From contig CAZPHS010000031.1 in NCBI GenBank assembly GCA_964586785.1, positions 1 through 16,813 of the forward strand: 16,813 bases of DNA, in the 5' to 3' direction. Source of the stretch: SZUA-584 sp041656035 (GTDB lineage Bacteria; Bacillota; Clostridia; Christensenellales; SZUA-584). This document shows, piece after piece, positions 1-6,653 of the stretch. The stretch's first letter is position 1. Every line of letters begins with the position of its first letter. Made by a program: the position numbers and the translations under genes. The notes below the pieces were generated by a model. The model was not told the origin of the DNA. It made no database searches and was given only the letters and a program-made list of their open reading frames with translations.

Positions 1-27
1 AAGAGGGCTTAGCCCGCATATGAAATA

Positions 28-46
28 CCCCCGGCTACGCCGGGGG
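28..46 (-). terminator. Probable intrinsic terminator downstream of trpB2
   Basis: A perfect 8-bp GC-rich stem (CCCCCGGC / GCCGGGGG) with a 3-base loop lies about 24 bases past the trpB2 stop codon. On the minus strand it is followed by TATTTCAT, a weak T-tract, so termination may be incomplete. No other structure is seen in the first 69 bases. Confidence 0.7.
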
Positions 47-69
47 ATGGTTATATTACTTGGCAATTA

Positions 70-1434
70 TCATATGGACGGGATAGTGGCGAAACCCTGT
101 TCCAGCATATCGTCTGTATATTCAATATCCGTAAGGTTACCGGATAAGTATTCCTCATATGCCGCAAGATCATAGTTTCCGTGACCGGAAAGATTAAAGA
201 ATATAGTCTTTGCCTCGCCGGTTTCTTTGCATTCAAGAGCTTTTTCAACAACATGCGCGATGGCGTGAGCCGATTCGGGCGCGGGCAGTATTATCTCGTT
301 TTTCGCGAACAATACCGCCGATTTGAATACATCGGTCTGATTAACGGCCGCCGCGCTAATTATGCCGTCGTGATAAAGCTGGGAAAGCAATGCCGAGTCT
401 CCATGATAGCGCAGGCCGCCGGCATGTATGCCTGCAGGAATAAAATCATGACCAAGCGTATACATCATGGCTATGGGGGCCATCTGGGCTGTATCGCCGT
501 AATCGTAAGCGAATTTACCCCTTGTAAGCTTAGGGCACGCCGAAGGCTCAACGGCTATAAACTGCGTTTTTATGCCGTTCTTTATTTTGTCCTGTACAAA
601 TGGGAACGCGCAGCCCGAGAAATTAGACCCGCCTCCGTTACAGCCTATAATTATGTCAGGATATTCGTCAATTTTCTCAAACTGTTTTTTTGCCTCAAGC
701 CCTATTATAGTCTGGTGCAGTATCACATGGTTAAGCACGCTGCCAAGCGCGTAATGCGTATCATCGCGCATTGCCGCATCCTCAACCGCCTCGGATATCG
801 CTATGCCAAGGCTTCCTAACGAATTTTTATCCTTTGCCAGTATTGCGCGCCCCGCGTTTGTTTTATCGGACGGGCTAGGATATATTTCCGCGCCGTAGGT
901 TTGCATTAATATCTTTCTGTACGGTTTTTGGTCGTAGGATACACGCACCATATACACGGTGCATTCAAGATCGAACATGGAGCAAGCCACGGAAAGAGCG
1001 CTGCCCCATTGCCCCGCTCCGGTCTCTGTTGACAGCCTTTTTATGCCTTCTATTTTGTTATAATAGGCTTGCGCTACGGCAGTGTTAAGCTTGTGGCTCC
1101 CCGAAGGATTTGTCCCCTCATATTTGTAGTAAATTTTTGCGGGCGTATCAAGCGCTTTTTCCAGCCGGTAAGCCCTAACCAATGGCGAAGGGCGAAATGC
1201 GGCGTAGATTTCTCTTACTTCCTTTGGTATATCGATATAGCGCTCGGCGGACATTTCCTGCTCAATCAACGCCTTTGCAAACAACGGTTCCAGATCGGAA
1301 GCCATCGCAGGCTTTTTTGTCATTGGATGCAAATACGGCATAGGCTTGTTAGGCATATCCGCAACTATGTTGTAATACTGTTTTGGAAGTTCGTCCTCGG
1401 TTAAAAAAACTTGATTGGGAATTTTTTTGCTCAT
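70..1434 (-). CDS. trpB2: TrpB2-type tryptophan synthase beta chain (TrpB-like PLP enzyme)
   Basis: This is a 454-residue fold-type II pyridoxal-phosphate enzyme that would make L-tryptophan from indole and serine in the cytoplasm. The PLP lysine sits in GSHKLNTA (Lys about 115), ETGAGQWG is at 137-144, and the glycine-rich phosphate loop GCNGGGSN is at 264-271. The length and the long N-terminal extension before the PLP lysine fit the TrpB2 subfamily (COG1350) rather than the roughly 400-residue TrpB1. There is no trpA or other trp gene beside it, which is common for TrpB2; such enzymes may work without TrpA, for example in indole salvage. The ATG is preceded by an AGGAGA ribosome site. Upstream are its own sigma-A promoter and a dyad next to the ribosome site. 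The TrpB2 call is strong; the physiological substrate is inferred from the family. Confidence 0.93.
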   Translation of the reverse strand: MSKKIPNQVFLTEDELPKQYYNIVADMPNKPMPYLHPMTKKPAMASDLEPLFAKALIEQEMSAERYIDIPKEVREIYAAFRPSPLVRAYRLEKALDTPAKIYYKYEGTNPSGSHKLNTAVAQAYYNKIEGIKRLSTETGAGQWGSALSVACSMFDLECTVYMVRVSYDQKPYRKILMQTYGAEIYPSPSDKTNAGRAILAKDKNSLGSLGIAISEAVEDAAMRDDTHYALGSVLNHVILHQTIIGLEAKKQFEKIDEYPDIIIGCNGGGSNFSGCAFPFVQDKIKNGIKTQFIAVEPSACPKLTRGKFAYDYGDTAQMAPIAMMYTLGHDFIPAGIHAGGLRYHGDSALLSQLYHDGIISAAAVNQTDVFKSAVLFAKNEIILPAPESAHAIAHVVEKALECKETGEAKTIFFNLSGHGNYDLAAYEEYLSGNLTDIEYTDDMLEQGFATIPSI

Positions 1435-1452
1435 CTTTCTCTTCTCCTCTTT

Positions 1453-1480
1453 TTCTTGTTATTATTTGCGTTAACAAGAA
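1453..1480 (-). promoter_or_regulatory. 9-bp inverted repeat just upstream of the trpB2 ribosome binding site
   Basis: TTCTTGTTA (1453-1461) and TAACAAGAA (1472-1480) are perfect complementary arms with a 10-base A/T-rich spacer. In the trpB2 transcript the hairpin would end a few bases before the AGGAGA Shine-Dalgarno. The following sequence is A-rich, not U-rich, so it is not a terminator for this strand. It could be a translational hairpin or a DNA operator; the sequence does not decide. Confidence 0.45.
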
Positions 1481-1550
1481 TAAAAACCTCGTCTTAGCTA
1501 ATCTCGTCTCTGTAAAGAATCCGGTAAATGTATTCTTGCAACCTTGATAC

Positions 1551-1579
1551 AGTATACGCAGCAACAATATTTTTGTCAA
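1551..1579 (-). promoter_or_regulatory. Sigma-A promoter for trpB2
   Basis: On the minus strand TTGACA (1579-1574) is followed by exactly 17 bases and then TATACT (1556-1551). This is a perfect -35 box with a 5/6 -10 box at ideal spacing. The predicted start near 1544 gives a leader of roughly 110 bases. The promoter lies just past the mreB stop codon, so trpB2 can be transcribed separately, although no mreB terminator is visible in between. Confidence 0.8.
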
Positions 1580-1594
1580 CTAAAAGATTCGTTA

Positions 1595-2626
1595 TTATTG
1601 GGTTGGCTCGGTTGTAAGCTCGCGCTCGGGTATTGCCGCGACCATGCTTTCCATTGCGGTACCCGCCCCTAACGCTACGGCATCCAGCGGATGCTCCGCC
1701 CGGCGCACCGGCATACCGGTTGCTTTCGCCACCAGCCGGTTAAAGCCGTGCAGCAAAGCTCCCCCGCCGGACAAAACGATGCCTTCGTTTATTATGTCCG
1801 CGGCAAGCTCGGGAGGCGTTTGCTCGAGAACGCTTTTTATCGCATCCAATATGGTATGAACGGTTTTTAAAAGCGCGCCGCGTACACCGGCGGAATCCAC
1901 TGTGATTGATTTTGGCAGACCGGTGGGGATATCCCTTCCGCGGACTTCCAAGGTATGTTCTTTGCCTAAATCGACAACGCTTCCTATTTTTATTTTTATA
2001 TGTTCGGCGGTGCTTTCACCTATTATCATGTTGTAATTTGTTTTAACAAATTTTATTATAGCTTCGTCCATATGGTTCCCCCCTATACGGAGCGAGCGCG
2101 ACACAACAATTCCGCCGAGCGATATGACTGCCATTTCACTGGTGCCACCGCCTATATCCGCAATCATGCACCCTTTAGCCTGGTTTGTGTTAAGCCCCGC
2201 GCCTATAGCGGCCGCCATAGGCTCTTCTAAAAGCATAACCTCTCTGGCGCCCGCGATTTTCGCGGCTTCCTCAACCGCGCGTTTTTCAACCTCTGTTATA
2301 CCGCACGGAACGCAGATTACAAGATGAGGGGTGCGCTTGAAAAAGGTTTGCGGCAAGGCTTTGCGAATAAAATATTTAAGCATTGCTTCCGTTGTGGTGA
2401 AATCCGCTATAACGCCGTCTTTAAGCGGCCTTACCGCTACTATACCGCCGGGTGTGCGTCCAATCATTTTGCGGGCATCTTCACCCACGGCGAGTATTTC
2501 ATGCTTGCTGCTTTTCATAGCCACAACGGACGATTCGCGCAATATTATACCCTTGCCCTTTAAGTATACCAAAGTGTTAGCTGTTCCAAGGTCGATACCA
2601 AGGCATGGCGCAAAAAAAGAAAACAT
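1595..2626 (-). CDS. mreB: Rod shape-determining protein MreB/Mbl (bacterial actin)
   Basis: This 343-residue actin homologue polymerises under the membrane and organises the elongation machinery for lateral cell-wall synthesis. The actin-fold nucleotide motifs are all present: phosphate-1 loop GIDLGTANT (10-18), phosphate-2 loop DIGGGTSE (157-164) and adenosine loop GIVLSGGGALLHG (282-294). RPLKDGVIADF (66-76) and TPPELAADII (270-279) are also typical of the family. The hydrophobic MFSFFAP start could help membrane binding. The length is normal. The start has GGAGG six bases upstream. Neither mreC nor mreD is adjacent, so it could be a stand-alone paralogue of the Mbl or MreBH kind rather than the dcw-linked mreB. 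The neighbour downstream is trpB2, with no terminator seen between them. No convincing promoter was recognised upstream. Confidence 0.95.
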   Translation of the reverse strand: MFSFFAPCLGIDLGTANTLVYLKGKGIILRESSVVAMKSSKHEILAVGEDARKMIGRTPGGIVAVRPLKDGVIADFTTTEAMLKYFIRKALPQTFFKRTPHLVICVPCGITEVEKRAVEEAAKIAGAREVMLLEEPMAAAIGAGLNTNQAKGCMIADIGGGTSEMAVISLGGIVVSRSLRIGGNHMDEAIIKFVKTNYNMIIGESTAEHIKIKIGSVVDLGKEHTLEVRGRDIPTGLPKSITVDSAGVRGALLKTVHTILDAIKSVLEQTPPELAADIINEGIVLSGGGALLHGFNRLVAKATGMPVRRAEHPLDAVALGAGTAMESMVAAIPERELTTEPTQ

Positions 2627-2739
2627 TTATAACCTCCGCATTTTATTTATTGTATAATTCTTTCTATGTATGTTGGTTTTTATACATCTGTCTGCAAAAC
2701 TGCTTTGCCGCCAAAATTAAAGTTTGTATTAATTTAATA

Positions 2740-2767
2740 TTGTGTTGCGGTGGAAATGGTGTATAAT
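2740..2767 (+). promoter_or_regulatory. Probable promoter for the small winged-helix gene
   Basis: A consensus TATAAT (2762-2767) lies 16 bases after TTGTGT (2740-2745), a -35 box with only the TTG conserved. The predicted start near 2774 supports the 2807 start codon, because the upstream in-frame ATG at 2750 would lie before the transcript begins. Confidence 0.5.
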
Positions 2768-2806
2768 AGCCGATGGATATTTCATCAGCATTGGGGGGGA
2801 CGGATT

Positions 2807-3088
2807 ATGTTAAATATGGAACAAGAGAAAGCTTTAAAGAAACTGATTGATATTGAACGCGGTCTGCCGACAGGGGTGTCGCTAACATTCGCGGTTGACA
2901 ATCTGGTTGAGAATATGGAAAAAAGCGAATATCACGTGCTTTTAAAGTCTATAAATACATTGATTGCGGAAGAATACCTCGCCAAACACACGGAAAAGCA
3001 GACTAAAAATAAGATTCCGTTTTGGCTTGAGATTACAAAACGCGGCAGGGAGTATAGCCGGTTGAACAAATTAGTTACGAATATGTAA
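2807..3088 (+). CDS. Small winged-helix-like protein, possible DNA-binding regulator
   Basis: This is a 93-residue cytoplasmic protein with no signal peptide or membrane segment. Its order of elements is helix (EQEKALKKLIDIERGL, residues 5-20), further helices (26-60, ending TLIAEEYLAKH), a short hinge, and then FWLEITKRGREYSRL (72-86). That last part resembles the wing strand followed by the T-x-K/R-G-x-E-Y helix start seen in small winged-helix proteins such as YjcQ-like families. Function is not known, and DNA binding is inference from this pattern. The start at 2807 is chosen because a G-rich ribosome site (GGGGGGA) lies about 7 bases upstream and a TATAAT at 2762 rules out the longer frame; ATG 2816 is an alternative. 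It is monocistronic and divergent from mreB. No clear terminator follows. Confidence 0.65.
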   Translation: MLNMEQEKALKKLIDIERGLPTGVSLTFAVDNLVENMEKSEYHVLLKSINTLIAEEYLAKHTEKQTKNKIPFWLEITKRGREYSRLNKLVTNM

Positions 3089-3483
3089 TAACGGGTAATC
3101 ACAAAAAGCAACAAAAGCGAACATGAAAAGAACAGCTATCAAAAGGGCACAAAACATAACATATAACCACATTGCATTTGACGCTTTGGCATAGTGGGAT
3201 TGCGGATTGATTAATAAGGTTTTGTGCCTTTTATACTGTAATCTATAGCAAAATTACTGATAAACGCACTGATTTACGGATGTTTCCGGAATATGCCGGA
3301 GGCGTTACGGCGTGTATACGCATACCTGTATGAAAACCAAACAATGGTAAGCCTTTTAATACTGCGCAAAGATGTTTTCCGCCGTATTTATATATCGGAA
3401 ATTGCGGCATAGTTATATAATGTTAGATAGTGAAATGAAATGATAACGTTAATAATCAAAAATAACGCTTATGTCATAATGGT
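3089..3483. other. Gene-poor spacer of about 395 bases
   Basis: This AT-rich stretch lies between the winged-helix gene and the end of maf, which converge. It holds a long imperfect inverted repeat (3141-3232) and several tiny frames, including a 33-codon hydrophobic one on the minus strand (3172-3071) that has no ribosome site. Around 3290-3305 there is a short TCCGG / CCGGA dyad. No gene, tRNA or strong terminator could be supported. It might be decayed coding sequence or hold a small RNA, but neither is shown. Confidence 0.5.
3141..3232. repeat. Imperfect inverted repeat with 63-base interior
   Basis: AAAAGGGCACAAAAC (3141-3155) pairs with GTTTTGTGCCTTTT (3219-3232): 14 base pairs with a single bulged G at 3145. 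Part of the interior can also pair (CCAC with GTGG plus TGC with GCA, separated by two mismatches), giving a rod-like fold. No obvious target-site duplication flanks it. It could be a small structured RNA, a relic of a miniature inverted-repeat element, or a bidirectional transcription stop between the two converging genes. Confidence 0.5.
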
Positions 3484-4047
3484 TTACAGACTTTTTAACA
3501 TGTTATATAACAGATTAAGCGGCAGACCCATAACATTGTGATAACAGCCGTGAATCTCTTTTATGTGTTTTGAGAACTGACCCTGTATGCCGTAAGCGCC
3601 TGCCTTGTCCATAGGCTCGCCCGTATCAATATACGCGGAAATTTCATCGTCCGTTAATTCGGCAAAACGGACGCGGGTCAACGCGGCCTTGGCGCGCCTT
3701 TTATTACCGCAAATAACGCATACGCCCGTTAAAACGCGATGCGTGCGGCCGGAGAGCAGCCGCAGCATACGCCGCGCGTCGGTCTCGTTTTCCGGTTTGC
3801 CAAGCGGTTTTGAGCCGAGAAACACAAGAGTATCCGCTCCTATAACGAGAGCGTTAGGGTATAGCGCGGCTATTTGGGCGGCTTTGTTCGCCGCCAGCGT
3901 TACCACCTGAAAAGAGGGCGTCCCATTCGAGCTTTCAATAACAGTGCTCGGAACGATATCGAATTTTGGTATTAAAAAAGCAAGAAGCTCTTTACGGCGC
4001 GGCGAAGCGGACGCGAGTATTATACGCCGCCCGTTCTTCGCGTCCAT
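3484..4047 (-). CDS. maf: Maf-family nucleoside triphosphate pyrophosphatase
   Basis: This 187-residue protein hydrolyses non-canonical or excess nucleoside triphosphates to the monophosphate and pyrophosphate; the YhdE-type Maf proteins act on dTTP and UTP. Visible motifs are LASASPRRKELL at the N-terminus (11-22, the phosphate-binding S-x-SPRR), IGADTLV (69-75) with the catalytic Asp, GKP (83-85), and YIDTGEPMDKAGAYGIQG (139-156). Length is typical. It is the last gene of the rnf operon, starting one base after the rnfB stop codon, with a GGAG ribosome site inside the rnfB end. Translational coupling to rnfB is therefore likely. The link to Rnf may be only positional; Maf is often found beside unrelated housekeeping or cell-division genes. 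No terminator is evident after it. Confidence 0.93.
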   Translation of the reverse strand: MDAKNGRRIILASASPRRKELLAFLIPKFDIVPSTVIESSNGTPSFQVVTLAANKAAQIAALYPNALVIGADTLVFLGSKPLGKPENETDARRMLRLLSGRTHRVLTGVCVICGNKRRAKAALTRVRFAELTDDEISAYIDTGEPMDKAGAYGIQGQFSKHIKEIHGCYHNVMGLPLNLLYNMLKSL

Positions 4048-4048
4048 A

Positions 4049-4873
4049 TTACGCTCCGGTATCGGCGCAAGAGGCGGGCTTTACCGTCGCTATTGTATTT
4101 TTAGGACATATTTCTACGCATATGCCGCAGCCTGTGCATTTATCATAATCAATGACCGGCAAATTGTTCTCCATGGTTATTGCCCCTTCGGGACACTTTT
4201 TGGCGCAAAGAGAACAGCCTATGCAACCGGCTTTACACACAGACGCGACAACCTTGCCTTTCTCGGTTGTGCGGCAGCTTATATACACATTACGGCTTTT
4301 GGGCATAATAACTATGGCGTTTTTAGGGCAGGCCTCGGCGCATATACCGCAGCCGGTGCATTTTTCCCCGTCGATGGTTACAAGTCCTTTATCATTACGG
4401 TATATTGCGTTAAAAGGGCATACATGAGCGCATGTTAAAAGCCCGACGCATCCGCGCGGGCAGGCGGAAGGACCGCCGGCGAGCATAGCCGCGGCGCGGC
4501 AATCCGATATGCCGGAATATTTGTATTGGGTTACGCAATTTTCGGAATTTCCCCTGCATAACACACGCGCAACCATTTTTTCGGCGGGCTGCGCGTTAAC
4601 GCACAGTATTTTAGCGATAGCTTCGAGGTTTTCGCGGGAAAGGGGGCAGCATTGTGTAACTTGCGCCTGACCTGACGCGAGCGCTTTCGCGAAACCGTCG
4701 CAGCCGGGGTAGCCGCAACTGCCGCAGTTGGCGCCCGGGAGCAGCTCTCTTATCATTTCTATATTAGGGTCGGTTTTAACCACCAGCAGTTTTGCGGCTA
4801 TGGCAAGACCAAACCCCAGAACAAGTCCCAAACCGCCGAGCGCGGCAACCGGCAAAAGAATTTCTGATATCAT
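4049..4873 (-). CDS. rnfB: Rnf complex subunit B (iron-sulfur ferredoxin-like electron entry subunit)
   Basis: RnfB is the peripheral iron-sulfur subunit thought to accept electrons from reduced ferredoxin and pass them into the membrane complex. It begins with one hydrophobic anchor (about 5-31). A [4Fe-4S] motif follows: GANCGSCGYPGCDGFA (48-62), with Cys 50, 53, 58 and a fourth near 75/76. Four ferredoxin-type Cys sets come next: C138/C142/C148/C152, CTGCGICAEACP (172-183), CIGCSLCAKKCP (217-228) and CTGCGICVEICP (246-257). At 274 residues it is the long, cluster-rich clostridial form, longer than enterobacterial RsxB, which has fewer clusters. A GGAGG ribosome site precedes the ATG, 15 bases after rnfA. 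The gene is followed after one base by maf. Assignment is firm from both motifs and operon position. Confidence 0.96.
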   Translation of the reverse strand: MISEILLPVAALGGLGLVLGFGLAIAAKLLVVKTDPNIEMIRELLPGANCGSCGYPGCDGFAKALASGQAQVTQCCPLSRENLEAIAKILCVNAQPAEKMVARVLCRGNSENCVTQYKYSGISDCRAAAMLAGGPSACPRGCVGLLTCAHVCPFNAIYRNDKGLVTIDGEKCTGCGICAEACPKNAIVIMPKSRNVYISCRTTEKGKVVASVCKAGCIGCSLCAKKCPEGAITMENNLPVIDYDKCTGCGICVEICPKNTIATVKPASCADTGA

Positions 4874-4888
4874 AAGTATTATCCTCCG

Positions 4889-5464
4889 TTATATTATGCC
4901 CGCAAAACCCATAAAAGCTATAGCCATCAAGCCGGAAGAAATAAGGGCTATGGGGAAGCCTTCAAGCGGCTTTGGTATGGCGGACATCTCAAGCCTTTCG
5001 CGTATACCGGCGAAAAGCACTATCGCAACGGTAAAACCTACGGCGCCGCCGATACCGTTTACAAGCGTTTCAAGCAGGTTGTACCCTTCGTTTATGTTTA
5101 TTATTGCAACGCCGAGAACCGCGCAGTTGGTTGTGATAAGCGGCAGATAAACGCCGAGCGCCTGGTATAAAGACGGCACAAGCTTTTGCAGCGCCATCTC
5201 CACCAGCTGTACAAGGGCGGCTATGACAAGTATAAACGCAATTGTTTGCATGTATTCGATTTTTAGCGGTACAAGCAGAAAATAATGGACCAGATACGAC
5301 ATAACCGACGCCAAAGCCATAACAAAAGTTACCGCGAGGCCCATGCCGACGGCGGTTTCCACCTTTTTGGATACGCCAAGGAAAGGGCATATTCCAAGAA
5401 ACTTTGAAAGAACAAAGTTGTTTACAAATATTGAACCAAGAAGTATAAGCAGCAATTTTTCCAT
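4889..5464 (-). CDS. rnfA: Rnf complex subunit A (integral membrane)
   Basis: This is a 191-residue integral membrane subunit with about six transmembrane helices. It pairs with RnfE as two inverted homologous halves in the membrane core. The conserved NNFVLSKFLGICPFLGVSKK segment (15-34) carries Cys26, and LPLITTNCAVLGVA (107-120) carries Cys114. In the related Nqr and Rnf complexes these cysteines, together with the equivalent pair in the partner subunit, bind an intramembrane iron-sulfur centre. Its ATG overlaps the rnfE stop codon by one base (TAATG), suggesting coupled translation. Length and motifs are fully typical. Confidence 0.96.
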   Translation of the reverse strand: MEKLLLILLGSIFVNNFVLSKFLGICPFLGVSKKVETAVGMGLAVTFVMALASVMSYLVHYFLLVPLKIEYMQTIAFILVIAALVQLVEMALQKLVPSLYQALGVYLPLITTNCAVLGVAIININEGYNLLETLVNGIGGAVGFTVAIVLFAGIRERLEMSAIPKPLEGFPIALISSGLMAIAFMGFAGII

Positions 5465-6081
5465 TAGTGCGCTCCCTTCCGATGTTTTCTAAACATAGAT
5501 ATTTTATTTATAGCGCCAAGCAGCAGCCCGAGAGTGATAAAGCCTCCGGGAGGCTGAATCATCATTCTTACCGGTTCAAAACCTTTGCCAAAAAGCTCAA
5601 AGCCAAATAACGAGCCGTTGCCAAGCACCTCGCGGAAAAATGAAACCAGCAGCAGCGCTCCCGTAAATCCAAGCCCCATGCCGACTCCGTCAAGGAAGGA
5701 GGCGCCTAAGCTGTTTTTGCCCGCGAACGCTTCCGCGCGCCCCAGTATAATGCAATTGACCACAATAAGCGGTATAAATAAGCCCAGAGAATCGTCAAGC
5801 GCCGGCATATAGGCTTTAAGGAGCAGCTGGACTATTGTAACAAAAGCCGCGATAACAACAACGTATGCCGGTATGCGCACCTTATCGGGTATAAAACTTC
5901 GCAGCAGCGATATAACGGAATTGGAACCTACAAGAACAAATGTGGCCGCAAGCCCCATTCCTATGCCGTTGAACATGTTTCTGGTTATTGCCAGCGTGGG
6001 GCACATACCCAGCACAAGCCTAAACGTGGGGTTTTCATTAAAAAGGCCGTTTTTAAGTATGGCCATTGGTTTTGTCTTCAC
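5464..6081 (-). CDS. rnfE: Rnf complex subunit E (integral membrane)
   Basis: This 205-residue integral membrane subunit is homologous to RnfA and shares the membrane core with it. The matching cysteines are Cys27 in LVLGMCPTLAIT (23-34) and Cys110 in FIPLIVVNCIILGRAEAFA (102-120). About six hydrophobic helices are seen, with a basic C-terminus (FRKHRKGAH). The chosen start is GTG at 6081, because AGGAGG lies exactly six bases upstream and the codon overlaps the rnfG stop by four bases (GTGA). The internal ATG at 6066 lacks a ribosome site at a useful distance. It ends in a one-base overlap with rnfA. Confidence 0.95.
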   Translation of the reverse strand: MKTKPMAILKNGLFNENPTFRLVLGMCPTLAITRNMFNGIGMGLAATFVLVGSNSVISLLRSFIPDKVRIPAYVVVIAAFVTIVQLLLKAYMPALDDSLGLFIPLIVVNCIILGRAEAFAGKNSLGASFLDGVGMGLGFTGALLLVSFFREVLGNGSLFGFELFGKGFEPVRMMIQPPGGFITLGLLLGAINKISMFRKHRKGAH

Positions 6082-6653
6082 CGAGCACCTCCTAGAACCT
6101 GTCTGTAATAATCAATTACCGTATTGACGGCCTGTGTGATTGCTTTGCTTGTTACCGTCGCTCCTGAAATCGCCTCAATTTCATATTTCTCCGACGGCGG
6201 GTTTTTGACTACAGTCAGCGGGTTATCCGTCGGCTTACCGGTATAAAGCCCGATAAAACTGCTGTCGGCGGCTTTAGCGCCAAGGCCGGGGGTTTCCTTA
6301 TGGGCTCCCAAAATGACGCCTTTAACAAACCCGTCGGCGCCCAAGCCTATGGTTAGGTTCATATCCGGACTGTAACCTTTGGTTATAACGTCCGCCGTTA
6401 TGCCTAAAGCCTTGCCGTCCGCGTCCAGCGCCGTATAAACAGATTGTATTATCCGGTACTGTTCGGGTATATCCTCCGTCCTTGCCTCGAAGGAGGCAGC
6501 ATCCGGAAACACCGCAAACCGCGCTTCATTGGATTTATTTCGCGTCTGCAGCTCTATCGGCTCGTATGTTATGCTGTAAACATAACCGAGCATAGCCGCG
6601 GCGATAATCGTTATCAAAAGCAGTTTTGCGGTTATAACAATAACAGATTTCAT
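6078..6653 (-). CDS. rnfG: Rnf complex subunit G (covalent FMN protein)
   Basis: RnfG carries a covalently bound FMN on the extracytoplasmic side of the membrane. From the ATG at 6653 it is 191 residues: one N-terminal membrane anchor (about 5-27), then a soluble domain with HKETPGLG (118-125) and the flavinylation motif SGATVTS (163-169), where Thr166 is the expected phosphoester attachment site. This start gives the canonical ATGA overlap with rnfD; a longer in-frame start at 6761 would lie well inside rnfD and add a basic, unrelated N-terminus. Flavinylation needs an ApbE-type FMN transferase, and none is encoded in this window. Confidence 0.95.
   Translation of the reverse strand: MKSVIVITAKLLLITIIAAAMLGYVYSITYEPIELQTRNKSNEARFAVFPDAASFEARTEDIPEQYRIIQSVYTALDADGKALGITADVITKGYSPDMNLTIGLGADGFVKGVILGAHKETPGLGAKAADSSFIGLYTGKPTDNPLTVVKNPPSEKYEIEAISGATVTSKAITQAVNTVIDYYRQVLGGAR

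Noticed and set aside
1435..1550. T-box or trp attenuator in the trpB2 leader
   Set aside because: The leader is short, the T-box consensus loop is absent, there is no Trp-rich leader peptide, and the one strong hairpin is followed by A-rich, not U-rich, sequence.
2750..2806. Longer start for the small winged-helix gene
   Set aside because: A TATAAT box lies inside the extension and the G-rich ribosome site fits the 2807 ATG.
3123..3194. 23-codon plus-strand frame after the winged-helix gene
   Set aside because: No ribosome site, short, and overlaps the inverted repeat; no sign of coding.
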